DNA of 42,500 nucleotides, taken from NCBI RefSeq assembly GCF_000499385.1, contig NW_013654634.1:1-42500 (forward strand), read 5' to 3'. Each line of letters starts with the position of its first letter. Positions within the stretch are counted from its first letter, which is position 1. This stretch comes from Eimeria necatrix. Lineage: Eukaryota; Apicomplexa; Conoidasida; Eucoccidiorida; Eimeriidae. The notes under the pieces were generated by a model. It did no database searches, was not told the origin of the DNA, and saw nothing but the letters and a program-made list of their open reading frames with translations. Made by a program: the position numbers and the translations under genes. Below, piece after piece: positions 1-11,164 of the stretch.

Positions 1-317
1 ATAGTTAGGCCATAAGGCACCGTAGGCTAGTGGAAATTCATAAGAGCGAACAAAGAGCTCGCACCGGGTGCGAGGCTGACCACGAGGTTGGTGCCGCGAC
101 GCGACTCGGGCACTGACTCACAGCGAAGGTCAGCTTTCAGTTCTATTATTTTGGGTTTACACACCTCATGATAATATGAACTCAATTGTACGAGGTAAAT
201 AAGGTATTCCATAGTTGTCAACTAAAGTCAGGTACCTTCGACCGACAGTACCGAGTGACCGCCGAGTCGGGCTCGCTTAGGACTTTACGTAGTAACAGTG
301 CGGACAGCTGTTCACTA
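1..317. other. Left flank of the SAG array, no confirmed gene
   Basis: This stretch does not match the array spacer; recognisable spacer sequence begins near 318 (GGAGGAGTCACCGGCGG). A 64-codon minus-strand open frame at 27-221 has a protein-like composition and could be an exon of a neighbouring gene, but I recognise no family and see no convincing splice pair. I treat it as unannotated flank. Confidence 0.5.
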
Positions 318-1471
318 CAGGAGGAGTCACCGGCGGTCAAGGCTCCACCCGCCGTCCAATTTACGGGGACGGAGATAAGTAAAGACCATACACTTATTTA
401 GAAATCATTAAGGATATGAGGGAGCAGTAAAGAAAAACATTGTGATGTCACTGGTTCTGAAGAAAACGCCGTATGTGGAGTCTGGCGAAGGTCACGACGG
501 CGTGCAGTGAACAGAGAGTTACTCGTAGGGCTTCCAAGGCAAAATTTCAAGTGTAAATTAAAACACACGGCAAAATTTTTGTTTAAAATTAATTTAGCAA
601 GGCTAAAAATTGCAAAAGATTGGCACACATTGTGTGCGTCGGCCCCATGCCGTGTCCGCTTGCGTACTTTCGACAGCAGTCCCGATTCCTACCGATGCTT
701 CTACTGGGCGATTTATCAGTCAAAGAATTCCCCGGAGTCCTACCTGACTGCTCTCTTGAAAAACAGAGAAACCGGTTCCTATAAATGGCTGGATTAAATT
801 AACTCCTGCCAATTCTGGTTCAACTTCGACGCACGCGTGCGCTCCAGACTGGATGTTGCCACCGGCAGCACCAGCACATTGTTCAGTACTGACGCCGGAT
901 GCTGAACTGCCTGATCGGGCTTGCTTATCAAACCGAAAAATTTTTACTTTGGGTCAAACACATGCTCGGTAAGCCAACGGCTTAGGGTTAAGGCTTTAAG
1001 GACTAGCGACTCCATTCAGACATGCCGCTTTTCCCACAGCGACGCCAAATGGTTTCGTGGTGCGTACATCGAATCAAAGTAATGAATACCTGGCACTAAT
1101 GCAATGCATGGGGACGTTTTTTGAATGTCCTAACTGTAGCAGAAGGCCTAAAGAGCCACTTTCGCCGCTCTGAGCTTTCACGAAGAACTGAAACCTGTGG
1201 AGTTGTTTGCTTGCACGCATATGAGCTGAGAAGAGCCCAACCACAACGGGCATCTGACGAATTAAAATTACTCTAGCTGGCGTTACTTGTAGTACTAAGG
1301 TGTACTGGGGAGAGAGACGTATTCTGCATTTTTGCCGTGCTCTCCCTCACCGGCCACTTACATACAGTACGTAGAACAAAAGATCAGAAACGAGCTTCTC
1401 AACGATTCCGGGTTGTCTTCAAACAGAATTCGTGTAATCCAGACGTCCCCAGAAGCATTTGTTTGTTTAGC
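318..1471. repeat. Spacer downstream of SAG gene 1
   Basis: Array spacer beginning at the left array boundary. It contains the recurring blocks: a CCAAGGCAAAA block near 535, ATGGCTGGATTAAATTAA near 785-802, and a degenerate telomere-like heptamer near 981-998. The minus-strand stretch 1080-1265, 3' of gene 1, stays open in the same frame as in most other units (see findings). No supported gene. Confidence 0.7.
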
Positions 1472-3107
1472 TCAGCTCCGAATGCTCAGAGCGAGGAGTA
1501 AAAGAACGGTGGCGACACTGGGAACCGATATGGACGCTGCGCCTGTTTCCAATCCCCAGAGGGCATTGTAAAGCTCAGGCCTGCAGGCGAAATTAGTCAA
1601 TAATTTTAATTACCTTTATCATTCCCTGTGATTCCCATTATGCAACATATCGTGCTCCTGTAGCTCATTTGCGAGTGTGTTCTGCCCCTTGTGCTGCTGG
1701 TAGTCACAAGGTTAGTTCAGCTTACGTGAAAGGCTTATCTCCTTTTTGAAGTGGGTCTATGAAGTAGCAGAATAAAACGTCGTGGCCATCAGCGCAGTCT
1801 TGCGTGGCGGCACATGAGACCTTTGTGCTTTTTGATGACAGCAGAAACGCCACATTGCTGGCGTCTACGTTATTAAATGGAGCGTTTTCAACATCGTATG
1901 TTCCTGTCGATGGCTCGAAGTTCGATCTGCATCATGAAGGCGATAGCATTCAAAACGGAACAACCCTCGGTGAAGAAGCTTTTTCTGGCAAAGACTGAGA
2001 AAGAGACAAGCATCACCAAGCTGCACGTCTAGAAGAACACTTGACTAGGGGATGATCAGCCACCTCGTGCATGTTAACGTTAACACAGAGCTCCAACACA
2101 CGTAGGAACTAAAAGGAGTAACCAATTTGGCACTAGTCAAAGAAAATGAAGTAAAACACAACGGACTCTTTGAGGTGGTTGAGCCCGTCTGTGTAGGTCT
2201 TCTGGATCAAAGTGTTGCAGTTGAAATCCATGGAATGCGCGAATGGAGTCACAAGTCCGGGATACTGTAGCACAACGCCAGGACAGCTGCTCTAGAATCC
2301 TTTACCCTGACGTGCCGAAATAAGTAGGATTTTTCGCGCGACATGCACGGTTTTATCACTTAAGGGGAGAGATGCTGCGGAAGGATACAAAAAATCTAGA
2401 AGCCCACCGTCTTCGCATTCGCGCTCTTGCCCGATTCACAGTTTTGGACATCGTCACCTGCGAGCTTTTCTGCAATTTTTGCAGCATTGAGTTCTTCTGG
2501 GTCCGGTATTCCGAGCTCCTCCAGGCTTGCAATCACTTCATCTTCGTGTGGCCTGGTGAGGGTTCCCAACAGGTCCTTTAGACTTTCGCTCCTTAGCTTG
2601 TTTATGACGGCCAGGCAATCTGCAGATGGCAAGCTAACATAGGCATAATAGCAATGCATTTATGTCCCGGCGTGGGTTTCCACAGGGCCGGCCACTAGCC
2701 ACGGGTGGGGCTGCACAATAGCACAACCTGAATGCCATTCGTTAAAAAAAATGAGGCATTTGCGTTTAAATTGGATTAATAATAAAGATGAGGCATTTGC
2801 GTTTAAATTGGATTAGTAATAAAGTCATGTGCAGGCATAGTCTCTAGAGGCCAACAGATCTCTACAGGCCTGTGGCTGGGACTACCGTCGCGCCATCCAC
2901 TGGTAGTTCACCATTAGTTTTCTCTTCCGCTTGGGGCGGAGTCGTCGTCCGCAGCGATTCTTGACCGGTTGCAAATAGATTTGTGCGGAGGCCGTTTTGC
3001 TCAGATATCGCTGTGCCAAAGCGAAGGGAAAGAGCCGATGAGAAGCTTGGTGCGGCAGCGCTGGCGAGAAGGCCGGCATAACATGCCAACAGCCCTACAT
3101 GAGTCAT
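1472..3107 (-). CDS. SAG: SAG gene 1: GPI-anchored six-cysteine surface antigen, 5 exons, intact
   Basis: Exons (minus strand): 2912-3107, 2408-2619, 2167-2264, 1726-1926, 1472-1580; 816 nt, 271 aa. Exon 1 gives a signal peptide starting MTHVGLLACYAGLLASAAAP and a linker. Exon 2 starts at the acceptor CTGCAG|AT (DCLAVINKLR) and ends NCESGKSANAKT. Exon 3 (YPGLVTPF...FNC) ends in AAAGA|GTCCGT. Exon 4 carries NVAFLLS, VSC and LFCYF. Exon 5 encodes ELYNALWGLETGAAS plus a hydrophobic tail, a typical GPI signal. The domain has six cysteines, as in the Eimeria TA4/SAG family of invasive-stage coat antigens. Phases at all four junctions fit (1,0,2,2). Linker ends EEKTN. Introns are 145-292 nt. Function by family only. 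Confidence 0.9.
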
Positions 3108-4597
3108 TTCCTGACAGTTGGCTTATCATGAAGTGAATTGCAGTGCCAGAAATACAAGCAAAATGAGCAAGGAAAACAAAAGGGCTGGGAAAACAGAGAG
3201 CGGGAATGTGTAGGAGTTTGCGGCAACGATGTGGGTTGTTTCAGCTGTGTTCGTGGGGGGAGCTCCCTGACGCCTTGATTCCACCATATGTTTATTCAGG
3301 AGCTTGATTCGACTGATCCAGCACATTTATCAACCTTTGGAAGATAGCGAACAGTATATACTTATTTTGTGATAGTATATTTCTTTCACAGGGATATATA
3401 TGGCAGTTGCTGCGATTGGAGGACTCACCAGCGGTCAAGGCACGCGGTGCACACTCCGCCGAGATTAAGGGAACGAAGATAGGTAAGGGACATAAACCTA
3501 TTTGAAACTCGTACACACATAAAGAAGCTGTAATGAAAGACATTGTGAAGTCATTGATCCGAAAGAACATGGGGTCCTGCGAAGGTCACGGGGTATAGTG
3601 AGCGGAGGTTGACCTCATTACTCGAAGGGCTTTCAAGGCAAAACTCCCACACTAAACTAAAACATGCACCAACATCTTTGTTTAAAATTAAGTTAGTAAA
3701 GCTAGAAACTCCAGAAAATTGGCACACGCTGTGTACGCTGGCCACACGCCTTGTGCCCTCGCGTACCTCACCTCGACGCCTGTTCCACTTCTACCGATTT
3801 TGTCGATTTTTCTATTCGCCGGTTTCTCAGTCAAAGGATCTCCCGAATTCTTACTTGGCTGCTGTATTCAAAAGTGAAAAAGGTCCTTACTTTATATGTT
3901 TGGATTAAATCAATTGCTGCCGATTCTTGTTAACACTTCGACACACATGTGTGGTCCAGAGTTGGTGTCGGCACCGCCAGCACGAGCACGCACTTCAGTA
4001 GCAACTACCGACGCGGGATGCTGAGCTGCCTGAGAGGATTTGCTTATCAAACTGACAATGCATTCCTTTGAGTAGAAGGCATGCTCGGCATATCAAATGT
4101 TCTAGGATTTAGCGCTTACGGTTTCGCGACTTCATTCACACATGCCGCGTTTTCCACTGCGACGACAAATGCTCTTGTGATGCGTACATTCAATATCAGT
4201 AATAAATCTCTAGAACTGAAGCAATGCATGAGGGCGCTCGTTGAACGTATTAGCTGTAGCAAAAGCCGTAAAGAGCCATTGGTTCCGCTCTGAACGTTCA
4301 TGAGCGACTGAAACCTGCGGCGTGGTTTGCTTGCATGCATATTTGCGGAGAAGAGTCCAACCACAACAGGTATCTGACGAATTAAAATTGCTCCCGAAGA
4401 CGTTGCATGTAGGGCTAAGATGTAGTGGGGAAAGAAAAATACTCCGCATTTTTGCCGAAGATCTTCCTCACCAATCATCTTCAGCACGTAGCACTGGATA
4501 TCAGAAACCAGCAGCAAAGCGACTAATAAACGTCTTTATACAGACTTTGTACGACCCAGACATCTCCAGAAGGTCCCCATTTGTTTGCTTGCCTAGC
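3108..4597. repeat. Spacer between SAG genes 1 and 2
   Basis: About 1.49 kb, the usual spacer length. The first 120 bases are the upstream region of gene 1, well conserved between units (CTTATCATGAAGTGAATTGC side). A degenerate telomere-like motif lies near 4097-4115. Open frames here, including a 133-codon minus-strand frame at 4116-4517, have no recognisable family. Confidence 0.7.
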
Positions 4598-6211
4598 TCA
4601 AGTCCGAATGATCAAAGTGAGGACCAAAAGAACGGTGGCAACGCTGGGAACCGCAATAGACGCTGCGCCTGTTTGCAAACCCCAGAGGGCATTGTAAAGC
4701 TCAGTTCTGCAAGCAAACATAATTAGGAATTCCACTTTTCTCTGTTCTGCCTTGTAATTCTCATTCTGCAACATATCGTGTTTTTGTCTTGTAGCTCATT
4801 TGCAGGCGCGCTGCTGCTCGTGTGCTGCCGCCTGTGCTGCCGGCTCGTCACATGGCTAGTTCAGCTTACGTGAAAGGCTTTTCTCCTGTGCGAAGTGGCT
4901 CCAAGAAGTAGCAGAATAAAACATTGTGGCCATCATTGCAGTTGTTGGTGGCGGCACATGAGACCTCTGTGCTTTTCGCCGATAGCAAAAACGCCACATT
5001 GCTGGCATCTACGTCATCAAATGGAGGCTTTTCAACATTATACGTCCCTGTTGATGGGTCGAAGTTCGATCTGCAGCATGAATGCAATGTATTTCAACAC
5101 AGAATGAATGAAGGCCAAGAATTTTTCTATGGCAAACAATGAGAGCGAGACGAACACCGCTAAGCTGCAGACTTGGAAGAACCCTTGACTGGGGGATGAT
5201 AAGCCACCTTGTGTATGCTAAAGTAAACATAGGACTCCGACACACGTACGAACTAAAAGATGTAGGCACTGTGGCACCAACGAACGAAAATGAAGTAAAA
5301 AGCAACGGACTGTTTGAGGTGGTCGAGTCCGGCTGTGTAAGTCGCCCGAATCAAAGTGCTGCAGTCGAAATCCGTCTCATGCGTGAATGGAATGACGAGT
5401 CCGGGATACTGCAGCGCAGCACCACAATAGTTGTCGTTGAAGCCTCTAGCATGCTTAGAAGAGCACAGGGTTTCAGCTTTGCGCGGCGGTTCACCCCTTT
5501 AGCGGAAAGCTGCTACTGAGCGGTACTCAAAGCCCAATAGCCCTACCTTCTCCGCATTTGCGTTTATGCCCGATTGACATGTGTTATCTTCACCTGCAAG
5601 CTTTTCTGCAATATTCGCAGTAGTAGGTTCTGCTGGGTCCTGTATTCCGAGCTTCTTCAGGCTTGCAGTCACGTCACTTCCCTGTGCCTTGGTGAGGGTT
5701 TCCAAGAGGTCCTCTAGATTTTCTTTCCTTAGCTTGTTTATGATCTCCAAGCAGTCTGCAGATGGCAAGTTAACATGGGCATAATGGCAATGCAATTATG
5801 TCGTGGCATATTTTTCAATAGGTCCGCCCACTAGCCATAGGTGGGGCTGCACTAAAGCGACACCAGAATCGTCTAAAACAGGGGTACCTGTGCTTGAATT
5901 GCATTGAAAAGAACAAACACATGTGCAGGCATGATATCCGCAGGCCCACAAATCTCTACAGATCTGTGACTGGGGCTAGCGTAGTGCCATTCGTTTTTTC
6001 ACGGTAGTAGTTCACCATCAGTTTTGTCAGCGCCTGTGGGCGCCGTCAACGTCCGCAGCAAATCTTGGCCAGATGCAAATAAATTTGCGTGAAGGCTGTT
6101 TTGCTGAGATGTCGCTATGCCAGAGCGAAGGGAAAGCGCCGATGAGAAGTGTGGTAAGGCGGCGCTGGCGAGAAGGCCAGCACAATATACCAAGAACCCT
6201 ACGTGAGTCAT
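4598..6211 (-). CDS. SAG: SAG gene 2: GPI-anchored six-cysteine surface antigen, 5 exons, intact
   Basis: Exons: 6016-6211, 5547-5755, 5311-5408, 4870-5070, 4598-4706; 813 nt, 270 aa. The signal peptide is a variant, MTHVGFLVYCAGLLASAALP. Exon 2 is one codon shorter than in gene 1 (DCLEIINKLR to NANAEK) and its cysteine motif reads NTCQSG. Exon 3 reads YPGLVIPFTHETDFDC; exon 4 has NVAFLLSAKSTEVSC and VLFCYFLEP. Exon 5 enters through TTTGCTTGCAG and gives ELYNALWGLQTGAAS and a hydrophobic end. The six cysteines and all splice phases are kept. Start chosen because the ATG begins the conserved signal peptide. The exon 2 centre differs most from its neighbours. Confidence 0.9.
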
Positions 6212-8185
6212 TGCCTAACAATTGGCTTATCGTAAAGTAAGTGACAGTAGCAGAAATCCAAAAACATCCGTGCATGAAGGACAAAAGGGCTAGGAAGGCA
6301 GAAAGCTGGAATGCGCGGAGTTTGTGACCAATGCTGTGGGTTGTGTGCGCTGTGGTACTGGGGGGAGCTGTGATCCCACCATTCAATTACTCAGAAGCTC
6401 ATTCCAACTTTTCACGCACATTTATCAAACTTTGGGATATACGGCACAGTATCTCATTACATTATGATACTAGATCTTTCACGAAAAGATATATGCGCCG
6501 GTTGCTGCGATGGCCGACACTGGCGATGAAGGCACGCCGTCCATAAGCCGTTCAGAATTAGGCGACAGAAATAGTTAAGGAACGTATACATATGTAGAAA
6601 TTCCTGATGGTTTATCAGGACTTTAAAGGAACTGTAGAGAAAGACATTGTGAAATCATTTGTTTGGAAGAAAATTCTTTTCGTGGTAGCAGGGACTGGCG
6701 AAGGTCATGATGGCGCGCTGTGGCCGGAGGGTGACCTGGTAACCCGAAGGACTTCCAAGGCGAAGACAGTACCAGGACTCCGAACATAATGAGCGCGAAG
6801 GATGAAAAGGCTAGGAAAACAGAGAGCAGGAATGCGTGGGGGCTTCTGGCAACGATGTGGGTTGTGTGCGCTGAGGTGGTGGGGTGAGCTCTACGACGCC
6901 CTTATTCCAACATACAATTACTCAGGAGCTTGTTTCGATTGTTCTGGTACACTTATCAACCTTTTGGAAATAAGGTACAGCATTTGATTACGTTGTCATA
7001 TTATATTTCTTTCAAAAGGATATATGCGGCGGTTGCTGCGATCGGAGAGTCACCGGCGGTCAAGGCACGCGGTATACACGCCGTCAACTTAAGGGGACAG
7101 AAAGAGGTAAGAAAGATAAACCTACTTAGAGACCTTCAAGGAAATAAAGGAGATGTACGGTATTTTAATTCAATTGTTTGAAAAGAAAATGCTATTCGCG
7201 GTTGCAGTGTCCGGCGAAGGCCACGATGGGCGGATGGCGACCTGGTCACTTGAAGGGCTTCCAAGGCAAACCTTCCAATGTGGACTAAAACATAGAGCAA
7301 ATATTTTGTGAAAAATTAATTTAAGAACGCTACAGACTCCAAAAGGTTGGCACACACTGTGTACGCCGGCCACACTCCGTGTGCTCCCGCGTTCTTCCAC
7401 GCCTGTTCTACTTCAACCGATTGTACCAATGCTTCTACTGGACGATATCTCAGTCAAAAATTTCTCGGATTCTTACTTGACTTCTCTCTATACAAACAGA
7501 AACAGTGAATAGTATATATGGTTGGATTAAATTAATTCCTCCCGATTCTTGTTCCACAGCACACAACTGTGTGCTCCAGACTGGGCGTCAGAGCCGGCAG
7601 CATCAGCGTTCATGCTGAGCTGCTTGAGCTGGCTCGCTAATCAAACCGACAATTTATTAATTTGAGCCAAAGACACGCTCGGCATATCCAAGGGTTTAGC
7701 GTTTAGCGTTAAGGTTTAATCGGCTTCATTCACATATGCCACTTTTCCCACTGCGACGACAAATGCTGTTGTGGTGAGTACATTCAATCTCAGTAATAAA
7801 TAGATAGCACTAAAACAATGCATGAGTAAGCTCTTTCAATGCATCAACGGCAACAAGAGACGTAGACGGCCACTGCTTCGCTGCGAACGTTCATGAACGA
7901 CTGAAGCCTGCGGTGTCGTTTGCTTGGATGCATACGAGCTGAGAGGAATCCAGCCAGAACAGGCATATAATGGACTAAAATTACTCTAGATAGAGTTGTG
8001 TGTAGCACTAAGATACAGTGGGGAGAAAAAGGCGTTCTGCATTTTTGCAGAAGCTCTTCCACACCAGCCACTTGCAGTGCATAGCTCTAAGGATCAGCAA
8101 CCAGCTTCTACACAATTCGGAAATGCCTTCAAACAGGATTCGTACAATTTTCGACATCTCCAGAAGCTACTCTGTCGTTTGTTTG
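6212..8185. repeat. Spacer between SAG genes 2 and 3, with an internal tandem duplication
   Basis: About 1.97 kb, some 0.5 kb longer than usual. A spacer segment is present twice: 6243-6764 and about 6765-7270, both starting near GACAGTA and both containing the GGGTTGTGTGCGCTG block and the CGGTTGCTGCGAT block. Degenerate telomere-like heptamers lie at 7690-7718. No gene seen. Confidence 0.75.
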
Positions 8186-9712
8186 TTAAGCGTAAGTCCG
8201 GGTCATCAAAGCGAGGACCAAAAGAATGGTGGCGACGCTGGGCACGGAGATAGACGCTGCGCCTGTTTCCAATCCCCAGAGGGCATTGTAAAGCTCAGTT
8301 CTGCAAGCAAAAATAATTAATTATTGCATTCACCTTTATTGTGCCCTGCAAGTCCCATTGTGCAACATATCGTGACGTGGCTAGCTAAACTTACGTGAAA
8401 GGCTGATCTCCAGTTCGAAGTGGCTCTATGAAGTAGCAGAATAAAACGTTGTAGCCCTCACTGCAGTTGTTGGTGACGGCACATGAGACCTTTTTGCTTT
8501 TCGCCGACAGTAGAAACGCCACATTGCTGGCGTTTACGTTATTGAATGGAGCTTTCGTAGGATCATATTTTCCCGTTGAGGGGTCGAAGTTCGATCTGTA
8601 GCATGAAAGCGGTCGGACTTAAAACAGGATAACTAAAGATCAATGACTGTTTTGGGGAAATACTGAAACAGAGACAAGCACCACCAAGCTGCACATCTGG
8701 AAAAGCACTTGAACAACGGATGGTCAGCCACCTTGTGCGTGCTAAAGTGAAAAGAGAACTCCAACACACGTACGAACTAGAAGGCGTAGGCACTGTGGCA
8801 CTGGTCAAATGAAATGAAGTAAAAAGCAGCGGACTGTTTGAGTTGGTCGAGTCCAGCTGTGTAGGTCGCCTGGATCAAAGTCTTGCATTTGAACTCCGTG
8901 TCATGCGCGAATGGAATAACGAGTCCGGGATACTGAAGCACAACAGCATTATGATTTCAACAGAAGCTTCTCACATGCATGGAAGAACGCAGAGCTTTAG
9001 CTTCGAGCTGTGGCGATTCATCACATGAGCGGAAAGCTGCTGCTGAATGGTACTCAAAGCCCAAAAGCCCTACCTTCTTCGCATCCGCGCTTTCGCCCGA
9101 GTCACATGTGTCACTGTTGCCTGCGAGCGTTACTGCAATTTTCACGGCAGTAGGGTCTGCGGGTTCCACTATTTGGATTGCCTTCAGGCTTTCAGTCACC
9201 TCTTTTTCCTTTGCGCTGCTGAGGGTTTCCAACAGGTCCTTGAGATTTTCGCTCCTTAGATTGTTTATGATGTCCAGGCATTCTGCAAATAGCAAGCTAC
9301 CACGTGCGTAATGGTAATGCAATAAGAGGGCTGCCCACTAGCCGTGGGTGAGGCTGCACTGAAGCGCCACCTAAATGACATTCGTCAATAACGGGGGCAT
9401 TTGCGTTTGAACTGCATTGAAAGAAACACATGTAGGCATATTCTATGTAGGCCCGTAGATCTCGACAGATCTGTGACTGGGGCTAGAGTAGCGCTAATCA
9501 TTTGTTCACTATAGTGGTTCACCTGGAGTTACCTCCTCGGCTGCGGTGTCCGTCCGCAGGGAAACTTGGCCAGATGCAAATAAATTTGTGCGGAGACTGT
9601 TTTGCTGAGACGTCGCTGTGCCAGAGCGAAGGGTAAGCGCTGATGAGAAGTGTGGTGCGGCGGCGCTGGCGAGAAGGCCAGCATAACATGCCAACAACCC
9701 TACGTGAGTCAT
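8186..9712 (-). CDS. SAG: SAG gene 3: GPI-anchored six-cysteine surface antigen, 5 exons, intact
   Basis: Exons: 9523-9712, 9074-9282, 8835-8932, 8395-8595, 8186-8300; 813 nt, 270 aa. Exon 1 has the standard signal peptide (MTHVGLLACYAG) and a shorter linker ending EEVTP. Exon 2 begins at TTTGCAG|AA, so the first residue of the SAG domain is Glu (ECLDIINNLR), and it ends in TCDSGESADAKK. Exon 3 acceptor is CTTCAG rather than CTACAG. Exon 4 reads SNFDPSTGKYD...KKVSCAVTNNC...LFCYF. In exon 5 the usual stop is bypassed, giving a tail two residues longer that ends TRTYA. All six cysteines and phases are kept. Confidence 0.88.
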
Positions 9713-11164
9713 TGCTTGGCAATTGACTTATCATAAAGTTAATGACAGTAGCAGAAATCCAAACAAAATGAGCGCTCAGACCGAAAGAGCTAAGCTAACA
9801 AAGAGCGGGAATGAGTGAGAGTTTGTGGCAACAATGTGGGTTGTGTGTGCTGAGGTAGTGCGGCGTGCTCCAAGACGAGTTGATGTCACCATACAATTAC
9901 TCAGGAGCGTGTTTCAGCTGTTCACGCACAGTTGCCAACCTTTGGGAAATAAGGGACAGTATCTGATTACTTTGTTGTGAGATTCTATTCCTTCCAAAAA
10001 GAGATGTACGTGCGACTGGAGGTGACACTGGCGGTCTCAAGGCACGACGTTCACGACTCCACACGGTCAAGGCACTACGTGCACACGTCGTCCAAATTAA
10101 GGGAACGGAAATAGGTAAGAAACATAAGCCCAATAAGAAACTTTTAAGGATATGAAGGAACTGTAAAGAAAAACATTGTGAAGTCATTGTTTCGGAAGTA
10201 AATGGTATTCATGGTGGCGGTGTCCAACGAAGGTTTCGATGGCGAAAGCTGAGCTGAGAGTGACCTGGTTACTCAGAGGGCTTCCAAGGCAAAACCTCTA
10301 ATACAAACCCGGACATGAGACAAAAGAAAAGCTGCAAATTGTAGAAAAACGCCACACACTGCGTACGCTGGCCACACGCTGTGTGCGCTCACGTACTTCA
10401 ATGGCTGTTTACGTTTACCGATATTGCCGGGGCTTCTACAGGTGGATTTCTCAGGGCATTTCCCTGCTTCTTACTTGACTCCTCCCTTTAGAATATGAAG
10501 CAGTGTTATGTATCTTTGGATTAAATCAATTCCTGCCGGTTCCTGTTCCGCTTCGGCACTCCTGTATGCTCCAAACTGGCTGTTGGCACCGGCAGCAGTA
10601 GAGCAGAATTCATGCTGAGCTGCCTCAACGGGCTCGCTTATCAAACCGAAACTTTATTACTTTGAGTCAAAGGCATGCTGGGCACACCAAGGGTTTAGGG
10701 TTTAGGGTTTCGTCGCTTCATACACACATGCCACGTTTCTCATTGCGACGACAAATGCTTTTGTGATGCGTCAATAGTGAGTAGCTAGCACTAAAACAAT
10801 GCGCGAGAGCGCTGTTTGAATTTATTAACTCTAGCAGAAGGCGTAAACGGCCGCCGGCCTCGTTGTGAACGTTTATGAAGGACTGTAGCTTGCCAAGTTG
10901 TTTGCTGGCACGCATTTGAGCTGAGACGAATCCAGCCACAACAAGTAACAGACGAATTAAAATTCCTCTGGATAAAAATGCATATATTACTAAGATGCAG
11001 TGGGGAGAGAAGCGCATTCCGCACTTTTGTCGAAGCTCTTCCTCACCAGCCGCTTTGAGTACGTTGCACTAGACATCAGAAACCAGCTTCCAAAATATTC
11101 AGGAATGTCTTCACGACACTTGTACAGCCTCGACATCCCCAGAAGGTGCTCCGTCATTTTTGTG
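9713..11164. repeat. Spacer between SAG genes 3 and 4
   Basis: About 1.45 kb with the standard blocks. Three near-perfect telomere-like heptamers sit at 10690-10711 (GGGTTTAGGGTTTAGGG), the cleanest copy inside the array. A GCACGACGTTCACGACTCCA / GCACTACGTGCACACGTCG pair near 10040-10090 is a small local duplication. No supported gene. Confidence 0.7.

Noticed and set aside
5581..5784. Plus-strand frames opposite SAG exon 2 (also 9047-9311, 15186-15407, 17471-17785, 25819-26040, 28707-29207)
   Set aside because: They are antisense shadows of the conserved exon 2; the minus-strand frame has the splice sites and the family pattern.
9519..9734. Overlapping frame in another phase over SAG exon 1 (ISQLPSNDSRRVVGM type, also in other units)
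   Set aside because: It recurs because the DNA is conserved for the signal peptide. It starts about 22 nt upstream, ends at a different place in each copy and has no protein-like core. It might matter only as an upstream start codon.
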